The notes: a model not told the origin generated them from the sequence alone. A stretch of 64,000 nucleotides of DNA from Hymenobacter sp. DG01 (GCF_006352025.1 NZ_CP040936.1:2294001-2358000), one strand, 5' to 3'; positions 51,605-60,200 are shown, numbered from the stretch's first letter. Numbers and translations: made by a program.

Positions 51605-53191
51605 CTAGGCGTTTTTGGGGTCGGGCTCGATGAAGGCCTGTTCCTCCATTTCGGTGGGCACCACCACGATGCCCTGCTGGAGCTTGGAGTTTTTCTTGCC
51701 GTAGATGAAGTACACGATGAAGCCCAGCAGCATCCAGCCCAGGGCCACTTTCAGCGTAAACTCATCAAGGGCGGCAATCATGCCCAAGCACACCACCATG
51801 CCCATAATGGGCACGAAGGGGAAGGACGGCGAGGAGAGCGGCGCCCGGAACGGACGAGGCTGCGCGGGGTCTGATTTGCGCATGATCCATACGCCGGCCG
51901 ACACCAGCACGAAGGCCAGCAGGGTTCCGAACGAGGTCAGATCGCCGGCCAGGGAGCCGGGCACGAAGGCAGCAAATGCCCCCACGAACACCAGCAGCAC
52001 CAGGTTCGACTTGTAGGGAGTGTGGAATTTGGGGTGCAGCTCGGAGAAAGCCTTGGGCATCAGGCCGTCTTTGGCCATGGAGAAGAACACGCGGCTCTGG
52101 CCCATGAGCATCACCAGAATAACGGAGGAGAAACCCAGCAGAATAGCCATGGTTACGGCCGTACCCAGCCACTCGTAGCCGGGCATGTGGGCCTTAATGG
52201 CGTACGTCACCGAGGCCTCGCCGCCCTTAGCTGGGTCGGCAAACTCGCGCCAGTTGGCTACACCCGTCAGAACGTGGCCGAACAGGATGTAGAGCACGGT
52301 GCACACGGCCAGCGAGCCGAGGATACCGATGGGCATGTCGCGCTTAGGGTTTTTGGCTTCCTGCGCGGCCGTGCTCACGGCATCAAACCCGATGAAGGCA
52401 AAGAACACAATGGCGGCCCCGCCCAGGATGCCGCCCATGCCGTGCTTGTTCCAGGCCGTGTACTCGCGCACTACGGCACCGGCGGCGTTTTTCACCGGCT
52501 CAGCATTTTCCGGAATCAGGTAGGGCTCGTGGTTTACCGGGTTGATAAACTGCCAGCCTACGGCAATGAACACCAGCACGATAGCCACTTTCAAGAACAC
52601 CACAATGGCGTTGAACATAGCCGACTCCTGGGTGCCTTTGATTAGCAGCAGCGACAGGGCCACGATGATGAGCAGGGCCGGCAGGTTGATGATGCCGCTG
52701 TGCATCACACCGTCAATGGCGGCGCTTTCAAAGGGAGAGTGACTGAGCTCGTAACTTATCGGCGCTATATGGAATGCCTCCAAGAGCTTGTTGAGGTACT
52801 CGCTCCAGGCTATACTTACGGTAGCGGCCCCAAGGGCATATTCCATAATCAGGGCCCAACCGATAACCCAGGCCACAAACTCGCCCATGGTGGTGTAGGC
52901 GTAGGTGTAGGCCGAGCCGGCAATCGGAATCATGGCGGCAAACTCGGCGTAGCAGAGGCCAGCAAAGGCACAGCCAATAGCGGCCACAATGAAGGCCAGC
53001 GTAACGCCTGGGCCCGAGGCCTGCGCGGCTGCGGCCGCCGTGCGCACAAACAGACCAGCCCCAATAATGGCCCCTACGCCCAGGGCCACAAGGTTACCCG
53101 CGCCCAGGGTGCGCTTCAGCGAGCCTTCTCCCGAGGAGTTAGCTTCGCCGAGCAGCGTGGCCAGCGGTTTTTTGGCGAAAATTGTTGCCAT
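51605..53191 (-). CDS. APC-family amino acid permease
   Basis: 528 aa with about 13-14 membrane helices. LVALGVGAIIGAGLFVRTAA holds the glycine-rich unwound helix 1 of the APC superfamily, and GFDAVSTAAQEAKNPKRDMP is the conserved helix 6 to loop motif. It resembles cationic amino acid transporter/YfnA-like permeases. It stands alone, with a 594-bp spacer upstream. The transported amino acid cannot be determined from sequence. Confidence 0.9.
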   Translation of the reverse strand: MATIFAKKPLATLLGEANSSGEGSLKRTLGAGNLVALGVGAIIGAGLFVRTAAAAAQASGPGVTLAFIVAAIGCAFAGLCYAEFAAMIPIAGSAYTYAYTTMGEFVAWVIGWALIMEYALGAATVSIAWSEYLNKLLEAFHIAPISYELSHSPFESAAIDGVMHSGIINLPALLIIVALSLLLIKGTQESAMFNAIVVFLKVAIVLVFIAVGWQFINPVNHEPYLIPENAEPVKNAAGAVVREYTAWNKHGMGGILGGAAIVFFAFIGFDAVSTAAQEAKNPKRDMPIGILGSLAVCTVLYILFGHVLTGVANWREFADPAKGGEASVTYAIKAHMPGYEWLGTAVTMAILLGFSSVILVMLMGQSRVFFSMAKDGLMPKAFSELHPKFHTPYKSNLVLLVFVGAFAAFVPGSLAGDLTSFGTLLAFVLVSAGVWIMRKSDPAQPRPFRAPLSSPSFPFVPIMGMVVCLGMIAALDEFTLKVALGWMLLGFIVYFIYGKKNSKLQQGIVVVPTEMEEQAFIEPDPKNA

Positions 53192-53716
53192 ACAGGTTGA
53201 TGAGAGAAAAGAAAGGGTGAGACGGGGATTATGAAATTTGCAAAAAAAGCCGCCTGCAAGCAGCTACGAGGGCCGAATATAGCCCTTTATCTGGACAGCT
53301 GATGGCAGCCCGGATGCGGACGGAAATATTTTGCGCTCCGGCCGCGGCCGGGGTTCGGGCACTGACTTTCAGCAGCCCTGACTGCCCCCACTGACGCCCC
53401 GCCGCTGAAAAAGCTGCTTGCCTTGCTTACTGCTCCGGCCCTGGTAGTCGGTGCCGCTGTCCTGCTCCCCGGGCTACCTCCTACCCCGCCCGGCCCTTCG
53501 CCTCTCTTTCCTGCCTCCGCCCCTGCCGGCTTGCTACGGCTTTTTCGGCGGGCCACAAGCAACCGAAATGGCTTCGGCTGCTCCGCCAAACTCCTCAGCA
53601 CCACCCGCAAACCGGACTGCGGCGCCTGGCTTACCCGGCCCCGGAAAGGCAGCTCAGCCGTTTGGCTGCTACCCCTAATATTTTCCGGAACCCGTAGGCA
53701 GGCTTTGCTTCTTGCT
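53192..53716. other. Long intergenic stretch with ambiguous coding-like sequence
   Basis: 525 bp. From about 53406 a plus-strand frame resembles a secretion signal (LKKLLALLTAPALVVGAAVL) followed by Pro-rich sequence, but there is no ATG and the sense is lost soon after. It may be a pseudogene remnant or chance in GC-rich DNA. Nothing else is supported. Confidence 0.3.
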
Positions 53717-53762
53717 TATATTTGAAAATATGCGCCCGGGCAACGGCTTTAGTCCGCCCGGG
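53717..53762 (+). promoter_or_regulatory. Probable promoter and leader hairpin of the persulfide dioxygenase gene
   Basis: TATATTTG (53717-53724) matches the -7 consensus TAnnTTTG about 60 bp upstream of the ATG. The leader then forms a hairpin, CCCGGGC (53735-53741) / GCCCGGG (53756-53762). The -33 element is not clear. Confidence 0.45.
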
Positions 53763-53785
53763 GGCACCACCACATCCAACACCCC

Positions 53786-55168
53786 ATGAGTCCTCTGCCT
53801 AGTAGTACCGGTTCGGTACAGATTCAGCAGTTCTACGACAAAGGCCTGGCCCACGCGAGCTACGCCATCCGCAGCGGCCGCCAGGTGGCCATCATCGACC
53901 CGGCCCGCGACCCTCAACCCTACTACGATTTCGCCGACGAGCACGACGCCAAGATCATTGCCGTCATCGAGACGCACCCCCACGCCGACTTCGTCAGCAG
54001 CCACCTGGAAATTGCCCGCGAAACCGGCGCTACCATTTACGCCAGCAAGCTGGTGAAGGCCAGCTACCCCCACCAGCCGTTCGATGACGGCCAGCGCATT
54101 ACGCTGGGCACCGTGGAGCTGCACGCCCTCAACACCCCCGGCCACTCACCCGACTCTATCAGCGTTCTTCTGATGGACGAGCTGGGCCAGACCCGCGCCG
54201 TATTCACCGGCGACACCCTGTTTGTGGGCGACGTAGGCCGCCCCGACCTGCGCGAATCCGACATTGTGGGCGGGCACAGCCGCGAGGAGCTGGCCGCCCA
54301 GCTCTATCAGAGCACCCGCCAGAAACTGATGACCCTGCCGGGCACTACCCGCGTGTACCCGGCCCACGGCCCCGGCTCGCTCTGCGGCAAAACCACCAGC
54401 CCCGACCTCGACAGTACCATTGGCAAAGAGCTGAAAACCAACTACGCCCTGCAGCCCATGTCGGAGGAGGAGTTCATTAAGGTGTTGCTGGAAGATCAGC
54501 CCTTCATGCCTAAGTACTTCGGGCACGATGTATTGTTGAACAAGCAGGGGGCGCCTTCCTTCGAGGACAGCGTACGCGCCGTGCCGCGCCTGCACTCGGG
54601 CGTTGCCCTGGAGCCGGGGGTAGTACTTATTGACACCCGCCCGGCCGAGCAGTTCCGGGCCGGCCACCTGCCCGGCGCCATCAACCTGATGGATGGGGGC
54701 AAGTTTGAAACCTGGCTGGGCTCCATTGTGGGTCCCCAGGAGCCGTTTTACCTGATTGCCGACTCGCAGATTGCCCTAGACACGGTGATTCGCAAAACGG
54801 CGAAGATTGGGTACGAAGGCAACATCAAAGGCGCCCTGCTGGCCCCGCGGGAGCTACCCGCCACCAGCCCCGCTACCGACGTGGAACACGTCCGCCAGCA
54901 GCCCCAGGACTACACCATCGTGGACATCCGCAACCGCACCGAGGCCCGGCAGCCCATCTTCGAGAATGCCTTGGTGATTCCGCTGCCTGAACTGCGGGAG
55001 CGCGCCCAGGAAGTACCGACCAACAAGCCCGTGCTGGTGCACTGCGCCGGCGGCTACCGCTCGGCCGCCGGGGCCAGCATCCTGCAGGCCGCCCTGCCGC
55101 CAAGCGTACCCGTGTACGACCTGGGCGAGGCCATCAGCACCTTCCAGCCCCAATCGGCGCCAGTGTAG
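53786..55168 (+). CDS. Persulfide dioxygenase-rhodanese fusion (CstB-like)
   Basis: 460 aa. Residues 10-240 form a metallo-beta-lactamase domain of the ETHE1 type with THPHADFVSSH (H64, H66, D68, H72), TPGHSPDSIS, FTGDTLFVGDVGR and YPAHGPGS. A first rhodanese domain (about 270-355) lacks the catalytic Cys (FYLIADSQ). The second (about 370-460) has active C420 in VHCAGGYRSAAG. This MBL, pseudo-rhodanese, rhodanese order is that of CstB, which oxidises low-molecular-weight persulfides and makes thiosulfate. It probably detoxifies sulfide; no CstR-type regulator is adjacent. Confidence 0.9.
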   Translation: MSPLPSSTGSVQIQQFYDKGLAHASYAIRSGRQVAIIDPARDPQPYYDFADEHDAKIIAVIETHPHADFVSSHLEIARETGATIYASKLVKASYPHQPFDDGQRITLGTVELHALNTPGHSPDSISVLLMDELGQTRAVFTGDTLFVGDVGRPDLRESDIVGGHSREELAAQLYQSTRQKLMTLPGTTRVYPAHGPGSLCGKTTSPDLDSTIGKELKTNYALQPMSEEEFIKVLLEDQPFMPKYFGHDVLLNKQGAPSFEDSVRAVPRLHSGVALEPGVVLIDTRPAEQFRAGHLPGAINLMDGGKFETWLGSIVGPQEPFYLIADSQIALDTVIRKTAKIGYEGNIKGALLAPRELPATSPATDVEHVRQQPQDYTIVDIRNRTEARQPIFENALVIPLPELRERAQEVPTNKPVLVHCAGGYRSAAGASILQAALPPSVPVYDLGEAISTFQPQSAPV

Positions 55169-55208
55169 GTGGTAGTGCAACCTTTTTAGCTTAGCCCATA
55201 CTCTCTTG

Positions 55209-55240
55209 GAAAGACCGGACCCGCCAGGTTCGGTCTTTCT
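55209..55240 (+). terminator. Terminator after the persulfide dioxygenase gene
   Basis: GAAAGACCG pairs with CGGTCTTTC, with TCTGTTT following. A close copy lies at 55684-55717, as part of the local duplication. Confidence 0.8.
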
Positions 55241-55262
55241 GTTTATCAAGCAATAAGCTCCG

Positions 55263-55610
55263 ATGCAAAAAACGTTATACCTGATATTAGTGGCTACTCT
55301 CACACTGGCCGCCTGTGACGAAGCCGATATTGAGAAGGGCACCCCAAGCTGCGTGCGGCAGAAAACCATCAACCTGGCCAGAGCTTCTACCTGCCAAGAA
55401 GGTGGAGCCAGTGTGGTGGAGTACACGTTTCAGGGCCAAACGGTGTACTCCTTCAACCCCGGCCAATGCTCCGTAGTAGGCGCGGAAATAACCGACGGGA
55501 ACTGCAATACGCTGGGCTACATAGGCGGCCGAGGATTTGTGGTTAACCTCAAAATCAATGGGGAGCTGTTCAGCAATGCAGTGTATAAGCGCACTATCTG
55601 GGAGCAGTAA
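55263..55610 (+). CDS. Lipoprotein, paralogue A (115 aa)
   Basis: A lipoprotein signal with lipobox LTLAAC (lipidated C18) is followed by DEADIEKGTPSCVRQKTINL, a YTFQGQTVYSF segment and the conserved end YKRTIWEQ. Four more cysteines probably form two disulfides. It matches the next gene closely along its whole length, so the pair arose by tandem duplication. It belongs to a small Bacteroidota lipoprotein family (DUF6970-like). Function unknown. Confidence 0.85.
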   Translation: MQKTLYLILVATLTLAACDEADIEKGTPSCVRQKTINLARASTCQEGGASVVEYTFQGQTVYSFNPGQCSVVGAEITDGNCNTLGYIGGRGFVVNLKINGELFSNAVYKRTIWEQ

Positions 55611-55683
55611 GCCTTTGTCGGGGTGGGGCATAGTGTGCATCAGGCAGATATCAATGCAACCTTCCGGCGCGGCCAATACTCCC

Positions 55684-55717
55684 AGAAAGACCAGACCCGC
55701 CGGGTTTAGTCTTTCTG
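55684..55717 (+). terminator. Terminator between the duplicated lipoproteins
   Basis: AGAAAGAC..GACCC pairs with GGGTT..GTCTTTCT, followed by GTCTTATTT. It resembles the terminator at 55209-55240, indicating that the duplicated unit includes it. Confidence 0.75.
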
Positions 55718-55739
55718 TCTTATTTAATCCATAACCTCC

Positions 55740-56081
55740 ATGAAAAAAGCGCTATACCCGATGCTGGCCGCAGCCTTGTTTTTATCTGCCTGTGATGAAG
55801 CGGATATAGAAAAAGGCACGCCCAGCTGCATCCGGCAGAAAACCATCAACCTGGAGCGTGACACGCCTTGCGACGAAGGTGCCTACGTGAAAGAGTATTT
55901 TTTCCAGGGCAAGACGGTGTACATGTTCGACTCAGGCAACTGCATTGCCGATGGCAGCGCCGAAGTAACGGATGCCGACTGCAACACGCTGGGATATCTG
56001 GGTGGGTTTGGAGGAAATGGAAAAATCAACGGTGAAGATTTTCGCTCTGCCGAGTACAAGCGCACTATCTGGGAGCAGTAG
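55740..56081 (+). CDS. Lipoprotein, paralogue B (113 aa)
   Basis: The signal ends at lipobox LFLSAC (C18), followed by DEADIEKGTPSCIRQKTINL, FFQGKTVYMFDSGNC and a YKRTIWEQ end identical to paralogue A. The mid-region differs (DADCNTLGYLGGFGGNGK), so the copies are diverging but both intact. Separated from A by a terminator, each is probably transcribed separately. Function unknown. Confidence 0.85.
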   Translation: MKKALYPMLAAALFLSACDEADIEKGTPSCIRQKTINLERDTPCDEGAYVKEYFFQGKTVYMFDSGNCIADGSAEVTDADCNTLGYLGGFGGNGKINGEDFRSAEYKRTIWEQ

Positions 56082-56104
56082 CGGCCCGGCATTTCCCTAC
56101 CCCT

Positions 56105-56134
56105 CGCCCGGCCTGAACTTGCCGGGCGCTTTTC
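56105..56134 (+). terminator. Terminator after lipoprotein B
   Basis: CGCCCGGC pairs with GCCGGGCG around an 8-nt loop, then CTTTTC. It lies between lipoprotein B and sbcD. Confidence 0.75.
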
Positions 56135-56167
56135 TTCCCCCCTTGAAGATGTAGTATCTTCGTAGTC

Positions 56168-57400
56168 ATGCGCGTACTACACACCGCCGACTGGCACCTG
56201 GGCCAGCGGTTTATTCAGGGCCACGAGCGAACCGAGGAGCACCGTCATTTTCTGGAGTGGCTGGTGCAAACCGTGCGCGAGCAGCAGGTAGAAGTGCTGG
56301 TAGTGGCCGGCGACATCTTTGATACCGGCTCGCCCTCCAACCAGGCCCTGGAGCTGTACTATTCTTTTCTGCTGAGCATGCGCGGCACTACCTGCCGCGA
56401 CATTGTGGTGGTAGGCGGTAACCATGACTCACCGGCCACTCTGAACGCCCCGGCCCGCCTGCTGCGCCACCTGCGCGTGCACGTAGTGGGCTGCGTGCCC
56501 GACTGCTTCGAGGACCAGGTGCTTGTGCTGGACGATGCCCAGGGCAAACCCGGACTGGTGGTGTGCGCTGTGCCCTTCCTGCGCGACCGGGACATTCGGC
56601 TCTCGGTGCCCGGCGAAACGGCCGAGGAACGAGAAGCCCGCATCAAGCAGGGCATAGCTGACCACTACAGCCGCTGCGCCGAGGTAGAGCAGGTGTGGCA
56701 GCTCAAGGACTTGGGGCTGCCCGTGCTAGCTACCGGCCACCTCTACGCCGCCGGCGCCGCTCCTTCTGATTCGGAGCGCACCATTCACGTGGGCAACCTG
56801 GGCCAGATTACCGCCGACCACTTCCCCTCCGTGTTCGACTACGTGGCGCTGGGACACTTGCACCGCCCGCAGCGGGTAGGCGGCCGGGAGCATATCCGGT
56901 ACTCGGGCTCCCCTATTCCGTTGTCGTTTTCAGAAATCGACCATCCCAAGGAAGTGCTGCTGCTCGACTTCCGGGAGGGTAAGCTGGCGGAGCTGCAGAG
57001 CCTGCCGGTGCCGGGGGCGCGGCGGCTGGTGCGCTTCCATGGCACCCTCGACGAGGTAACCCAGGGCCTGACTACCTACGATAACACCGGCTACCCCCTC
57101 CCCGCCTGGGCCGACGTGCAGGTGCATTCCGAGCTAACCCAGCTGGAAGTGGCCGAAGCCCTGCTCAACGTGATTCAGGAGCTGGACCGCCGTCACCTGG
57201 AGGTGCTGGCCCGCCGCCACTTCCGCCTCGTGAAGCTACGCGCCCTCGGCGAGGCCGAGGAAACCGAGGAAGCCCCCCTCACCCGCAGCCTCCACGACTA
57301 CACGGCGCGCGAGGTATTTGAGCAGCGCCTGGAAGCCGAGCCCGAAGACAGCCGTGCCGAGTTGCTCCGCACCTTCGATGAGCTGCTGGAGCGGATGTAG
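56168..57400 (+). CDS. sbcD: Nuclease SbcCD subunit D
   Basis: 410-aa calcineurin-fold exonuclease. Motifs are MRVLHTADWHLGQRF (H5, D8, H10), VVAGDIFDTGSPSNQAL, VVGGNHDSPATLN and the later ATGHLYAAG and YVALGHLHRPQ. A C-terminal cap and helix for SbcC binding ends LLRTFDELLERM. With SbcC it cleaves hairpins and DNA ends. SbcC, normally directly downstream, is absent; an inverted repeat and two convergent GNAT genes follow instead. Confidence 0.94.
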   Translation: MRVLHTADWHLGQRFIQGHERTEEHRHFLEWLVQTVREQQVEVLVVAGDIFDTGSPSNQALELYYSFLLSMRGTTCRDIVVVGGNHDSPATLNAPARLLRHLRVHVVGCVPDCFEDQVLVLDDAQGKPGLVVCAVPFLRDRDIRLSVPGETAEEREARIKQGIADHYSRCAEVEQVWQLKDLGLPVLATGHLYAAGAAPSDSERTIHVGNLGQITADHFPSVFDYVALGHLHRPQRVGGREHIRYSGSPIPLSFSEIDHPKEVLLLDFREGKLAELQSLPVPGARRLVRFHGTLDEVTQGLTTYDNTGYPLPAWADVQVHSELTQLEVAEALLNVIQELDRRHLEVLARRHFRLVKLRALGEAEETEEAPLTRSLHDYTAREVFEQRLEAEPEDSRAELLRTFDELLERM

Positions 57401-57436
57401 ATTGACTTCCTAAATACTATTCTTGATTTGCCTAAA

Positions 57437-57584
57437 CCTAGCTAATAATTCCCCTCCTTAGATAAGGAGGGGTTAGGGGTGGTTGAAAGACTAGAGTTAG
57501 AAATTAGAGCTAAACAGTCGTGCAGACGGCGGGTCAACCACCCCTAGCCCCTCCTCATCTGAGGAGGGGAACTAGTAGCTAGCT
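57437..57584. repeat. Long inverted repeat with CCCCTCCTTA-type hairpin arms
   Basis: The left arm (about 57437-57486) contains CCCCTCCTTAGATAAGGAGG then GGTTAGGGGTGGTTGA; the right arm (about 57534-57584) is its inverted, slightly diverged copy (TCAACCACCCCTAGCCCCTC, CATCTGAGGAGGGG). Each arm is itself a small hairpin. It lies just after sbcD. Confidence 0.8.
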
Positions 57585-57608
57585 CTCGTCTAGCGTCAAA
57601 CCTGTCCC

Positions 57609-58142
57609 CTATGTAGGAGCATAGTTCTCTAGCCCATACCAGCCCCACAAGCTTCCATCGGGCTCTGTGAATTCTTCCTGCAGCTGCAGACCCAGCTTTT
57701 CCAGCACCCGGCGGGAGGCTGCGTTGTCGAGCATTACGGTGGCGTTGATTTCCGGGAGTTGGAGCACGTTCAGGCCGTAGTGCAGGGTAGCGCGGGCGGC
57801 TTCGGAGGCGAAGCCCTGGCCCCAGTGCGGGGGTAGCAAACGGTAGCCAATGTCATAGTAGTTGGTGCGGCCGTTCACTTCGCTGTCGTTTACCAGTTTG
57901 AGGCCGCACCAACCGATAAACTCCTGCGTGTCCTGGCGCACCACGGCCCAGCGCCCGATGCCGTTGCGCTCGTACTGCTGCCGGATGTACCGGATGATAA
58001 TCTCCGCCTCCGCAAGGGTGCTGATGGGCCTGTTGGGCACGTAGCGCAGCACGTCGGGGTTGGAATCGAGGGCCAGGATGCCGGGCGCGTCGGTGAGAGT
58101 GATGTCGCGCAGCAGCAGGCGGGGCGTTTCCAGGCGGATCAT
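57609..58142 (-). CDS. GNAT-family N-acetyltransferase (RimJ/RimL type)
   Basis: 177 aa. It starts MIRLETPRLLLRDITLTDAP, typical of RimL-like acetyltransferases. The core contains WCGLKLVNDSEVN, YDIGYRLLPPHWGQGFASEA (acetyl-CoA loop) and VMLDNAASRRVLEKLGLQLQ. The longer frame upstream is the previous gene's shadow; the ATG at 58142 overlaps the stop of the upstream GNAT by 4 bp (ATGA), so they are translationally coupled. Acceptor unknown. Confidence 0.88.
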   Translation of the reverse strand: MIRLETPRLLLRDITLTDAPGILALDSNPDVLRYVPNRPISTLAEAEIIIRYIRQQYERNGIGRWAVVRQDTQEFIGWCGLKLVNDSEVNGRTNYYDIGYRLLPPHWGQGFASEAARATLHYGLNVLQLPEINATVMLDNAASRRVLEKLGLQLQEEFTEPDGSLWGWYGLENYAPT

Positions 58143-58639
58143 GGGCGCCGCACGGCGTAAATCAGCTCGTCGATGTATTCGCCGTGCTTGAAGAACGTTT
58201 TCTCGAAGCGCGCTTCCAACACGAAGCCGGCCTTTTCCAGCACCCGCTGGGAGCGGGGGTTGGTGCCGAAGGGCCGGGCGAAGATGCGGGTGATATCGAA
58301 GGTGCGGAAGCCGTAGTCCACCATCTGCCGCACGGCTTCCGTGATGATGCCCTGCCCCCAAAATGGCTCGCCCAGCCAGTAACCCAGCTCGGCGTTCTTG
58401 CGCTCAATGTTGGCGCGCACATGCAGCCCAATACCGCCCACCGCTTCGCCGCCTACCTCAATTGCCATAATGTTCACTGGGCTTTCCTCGGTAGCCAGGG
58501 CAATAAAGTCGCGGCCGTCTTCCTCCGTGTAGGGGTGCGGAAACTGGTCGTTCATGAACTGGGCAATGGCCGGGTTGTTAGCATAGCGGACGAGGCTAGG
58601 CAAATCGGCAGGCGCCCAGGGGCGAAGGGTGAAAGGCAT
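58139..58639 (-). CDS. GNAT-family N-acetyltransferase (RimJ/RimL type)
   Basis: 166 aa. MPFTLRPWAPADLPSLVRYA leads into AEVGGIGL-type strands (GEAVGGIGLHVRANIERKNA), the acetyl-CoA loop ELGYWLGEPFWGQGIITEAV and NPRSQRVLEKAGFVLEARF. It is first of two coupled GNAT genes, which share the same fold but are not recent copies. Substrate unknown. Confidence 0.88.
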   Translation of the reverse strand: MPFTLRPWAPADLPSLVRYANNPAIAQFMNDQFPHPYTEEDGRDFIALATEESPVNIMAIEVGGEAVGGIGLHVRANIERKNAELGYWLGEPFWGQGIITEAVRQMVDYGFRTFDITRIFARPFGTNPRSQRVLEKAGFVLEARFEKTFFKHGEYIDELIYAVRRP

Positions 58640-58701
58640 ATGGTGGAAGATGCTAGGGTAGCAACAAAAAGAAACGAAAAGGCCACCGAACAGAAAAAAA
58701 C

Positions 58702-58803
58702 AACGTCATTCCGAGCGCAGCCTAGGAATCTCGCTTGGCTGACGTCAGGTTACCATTGCAATATCATAACGCGAGATTCCTCGGCTGCGCTCGGAATGAC
58801 GTT
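58702..58803. repeat. Dispersed hairpin repeat, copy 3
   Basis: It starts AACGTCATTCCGAGCGCAGC and ends GATTCCTCGGCTGCGCTCGG then AATGACGTT, with CTCGC/GCGAG pairing inside. About 102 nt; same family as 38345-38424 and 51369-51446. Confidence 0.85.
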
Positions 58804-58831
58804 CGAGTGATTCCAGGCTGGTTTCCATCTT

Positions 58832-60106
58832 CTACTTCCCCTTCACATAAAACGGAATATTGGCCGTGGCCACGTTGTCCTTGCCATCGTAGGCGTACAC
58901 GAACAGCCGGTAGGCCCCCTCTTTGTTGGGCGCTTTGAGGGTCGTCTGGGCTTTGGCGCCGGCCGGAATGAGGCCGGGTATGGCGGCCGGTCGGCTTTCC
59001 CGGTCGCCGCCCGATTTGAGGTCGGTGCTTTCCGGAAGCAGCTCGTAGCGGTAAGTGAGCGGGTCTTTGTCGGGGTCGGTTACGGCGGCGGCCACGGGGT
59101 AGCTCTGGCCGGGCTGCAGCTGCACGTTGTCGGTAGCCTGCTTGCCATCCAGCTTAAAGCCAGCAAGGTGCGGGGCGCGGTTCTTCGGCCACTGCCCGCT
59201 CCAGAGGTACTGCATTACATCCACCACTTCCGACTCTTTGCCGTCCTCCGTGAAGATGCCGTACCAGGTGGGCGTGCGCTCCTGCTTCTGGCCCCAGAGG
59301 AACACGTAGGTGCCCAGGCACTGGGTTTTGTCTTTGGCCACGGAGGCCTCGTAGCGGCTCTGGTACACGGCAGCTTTCTGGCTGCTGGTTTCCTCTACGG
59401 AAGCCTTCCAAGGCGTAACGGGGCTTTCCCAGTGGCCGGTGGGTCCCCACTCCGCTACCACGTAGGGGCCGGTCCAGCCGGTGGTGCGTACCTGCTGCGG
59501 TATCTCAGCCAGGCCAGCGTAGGTGTTGATGCTCAGGATATCCACGGCCGGGCACTTGGCCTTGATGTAGTCCACCTCTTTCTGGTTGAGGCCGGCCAGC
59601 ACAGTGCTGGTGGGGTGGTTGGGGTCCACCTCATGAATCATCTGGGCAATCTGCTGCACGGCGTCCCACACTTTGGGGTTGGTGTACTCCAGGTTCAGCT
59701 CGTTGCCGATGCCCCAGAACAGCAGAGCCGGGCTGTCTTTGTATTTCAGTACCTCGGCGCGGAGCTTCTGCAGCTGCTCAGCCACGGCCTGGGGGTTGTT
59801 GTAGTCGAAGCCGTGCCGCTCTCGGGCTACATCGAGGCCCATCATCACGGTGAGGCCGTTTTTCTGAGCTTCGGCCAGCACTTTGTCGGCGTTGTGAGTG
59901 CTCCAGGTCCGGATGGAGTTGCCGCCGTAGGCCTGCACCCGCTCCGGAAACTGGCCGCCGCCGGCCCCCTTAATGAAGTAGGGCTGGCCGCCGCGCAGCA
60001 GCTCGTAGCGGCCGTTGGCTTGTTTTACTTCCACCTTCACCGGGGCGTTTTGGGCGAAGGCGGGGGTAGCGAAAGAAAGCAGGGAGAGTAGCAGGCAGGG
60101 TTTCAT
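58832..60106 (-). CDS. Exported glycoside hydrolase, TIM-barrel (GH2/GH5-like)
   Basis: 424 aa with a signal peptide (about 1-19, ending AFAQ). A TIM barrel (about 25-330) shows the clan GH-A pair: acid/base E136 in WGIGNELNLEY and nucleophile E219 in VVAEWGPTG. GGNSIRTWSTHNADKVLAEA is typical of GH2-like catalytic domains. The C-terminal 90 residues form an Ig-like domain (TDPDKDPLTYRYEL, FVYAYDGKDNVATANIPF). Periplasmic or surface beta-glycan cleavage is likely; no SusC/SusD pair is adjacent. The ATG at 60106 is used. Confidence 0.85.
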   Translation of the reverse strand: MKPCLLLSLLSFATPAFAQNAPVKVEVKQANGRYELLRGGQPYFIKGAGGGQFPERVQAYGGNSIRTWSTHNADKVLAEAQKNGLTVMMGLDVARERHGFDYNNPQAVAEQLQKLRAEVLKYKDSPALLFWGIGNELNLEYTNPKVWDAVQQIAQMIHEVDPNHPTSTVLAGLNQKEVDYIKAKCPAVDILSINTYAGLAEIPQQVRTTGWTGPYVVAEWGPTGHWESPVTPWKASVEETSSQKAAVYQSRYEASVAKDKTQCLGTYVFLWGQKQERTPTWYGIFTEDGKESEVVDVMQYLWSGQWPKNRAPHLAGFKLDGKQATDNVQLQPGQSYPVAAAVTDPDKDPLTYRYELLPESTDLKSGGDRESRPAAIPGLIPAGAKAQTTLKAPNKEGAYRLFVYAYDGKDNVATANIPFYVKGK

Positions 60107-60200
60107 AGATACACAGGGGGTAGCAGACAGGTCCGGCCCGGGGCCGTGAGCGTTAAAGTAACGGGTATTTTTCACTGATGCCCCTACCCCTGGTTTCCCG

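Noticed and set aside
53423-53725. 100-aa plus-strand open frame in the permease / persulfide dioxygenase spacer.
   Set aside because: The first 25 residues resemble a signal peptide, but the rest is low-complexity Pro/Arg-rich sequence without a family and there is no good start. Kept only as an ambiguous spacer.
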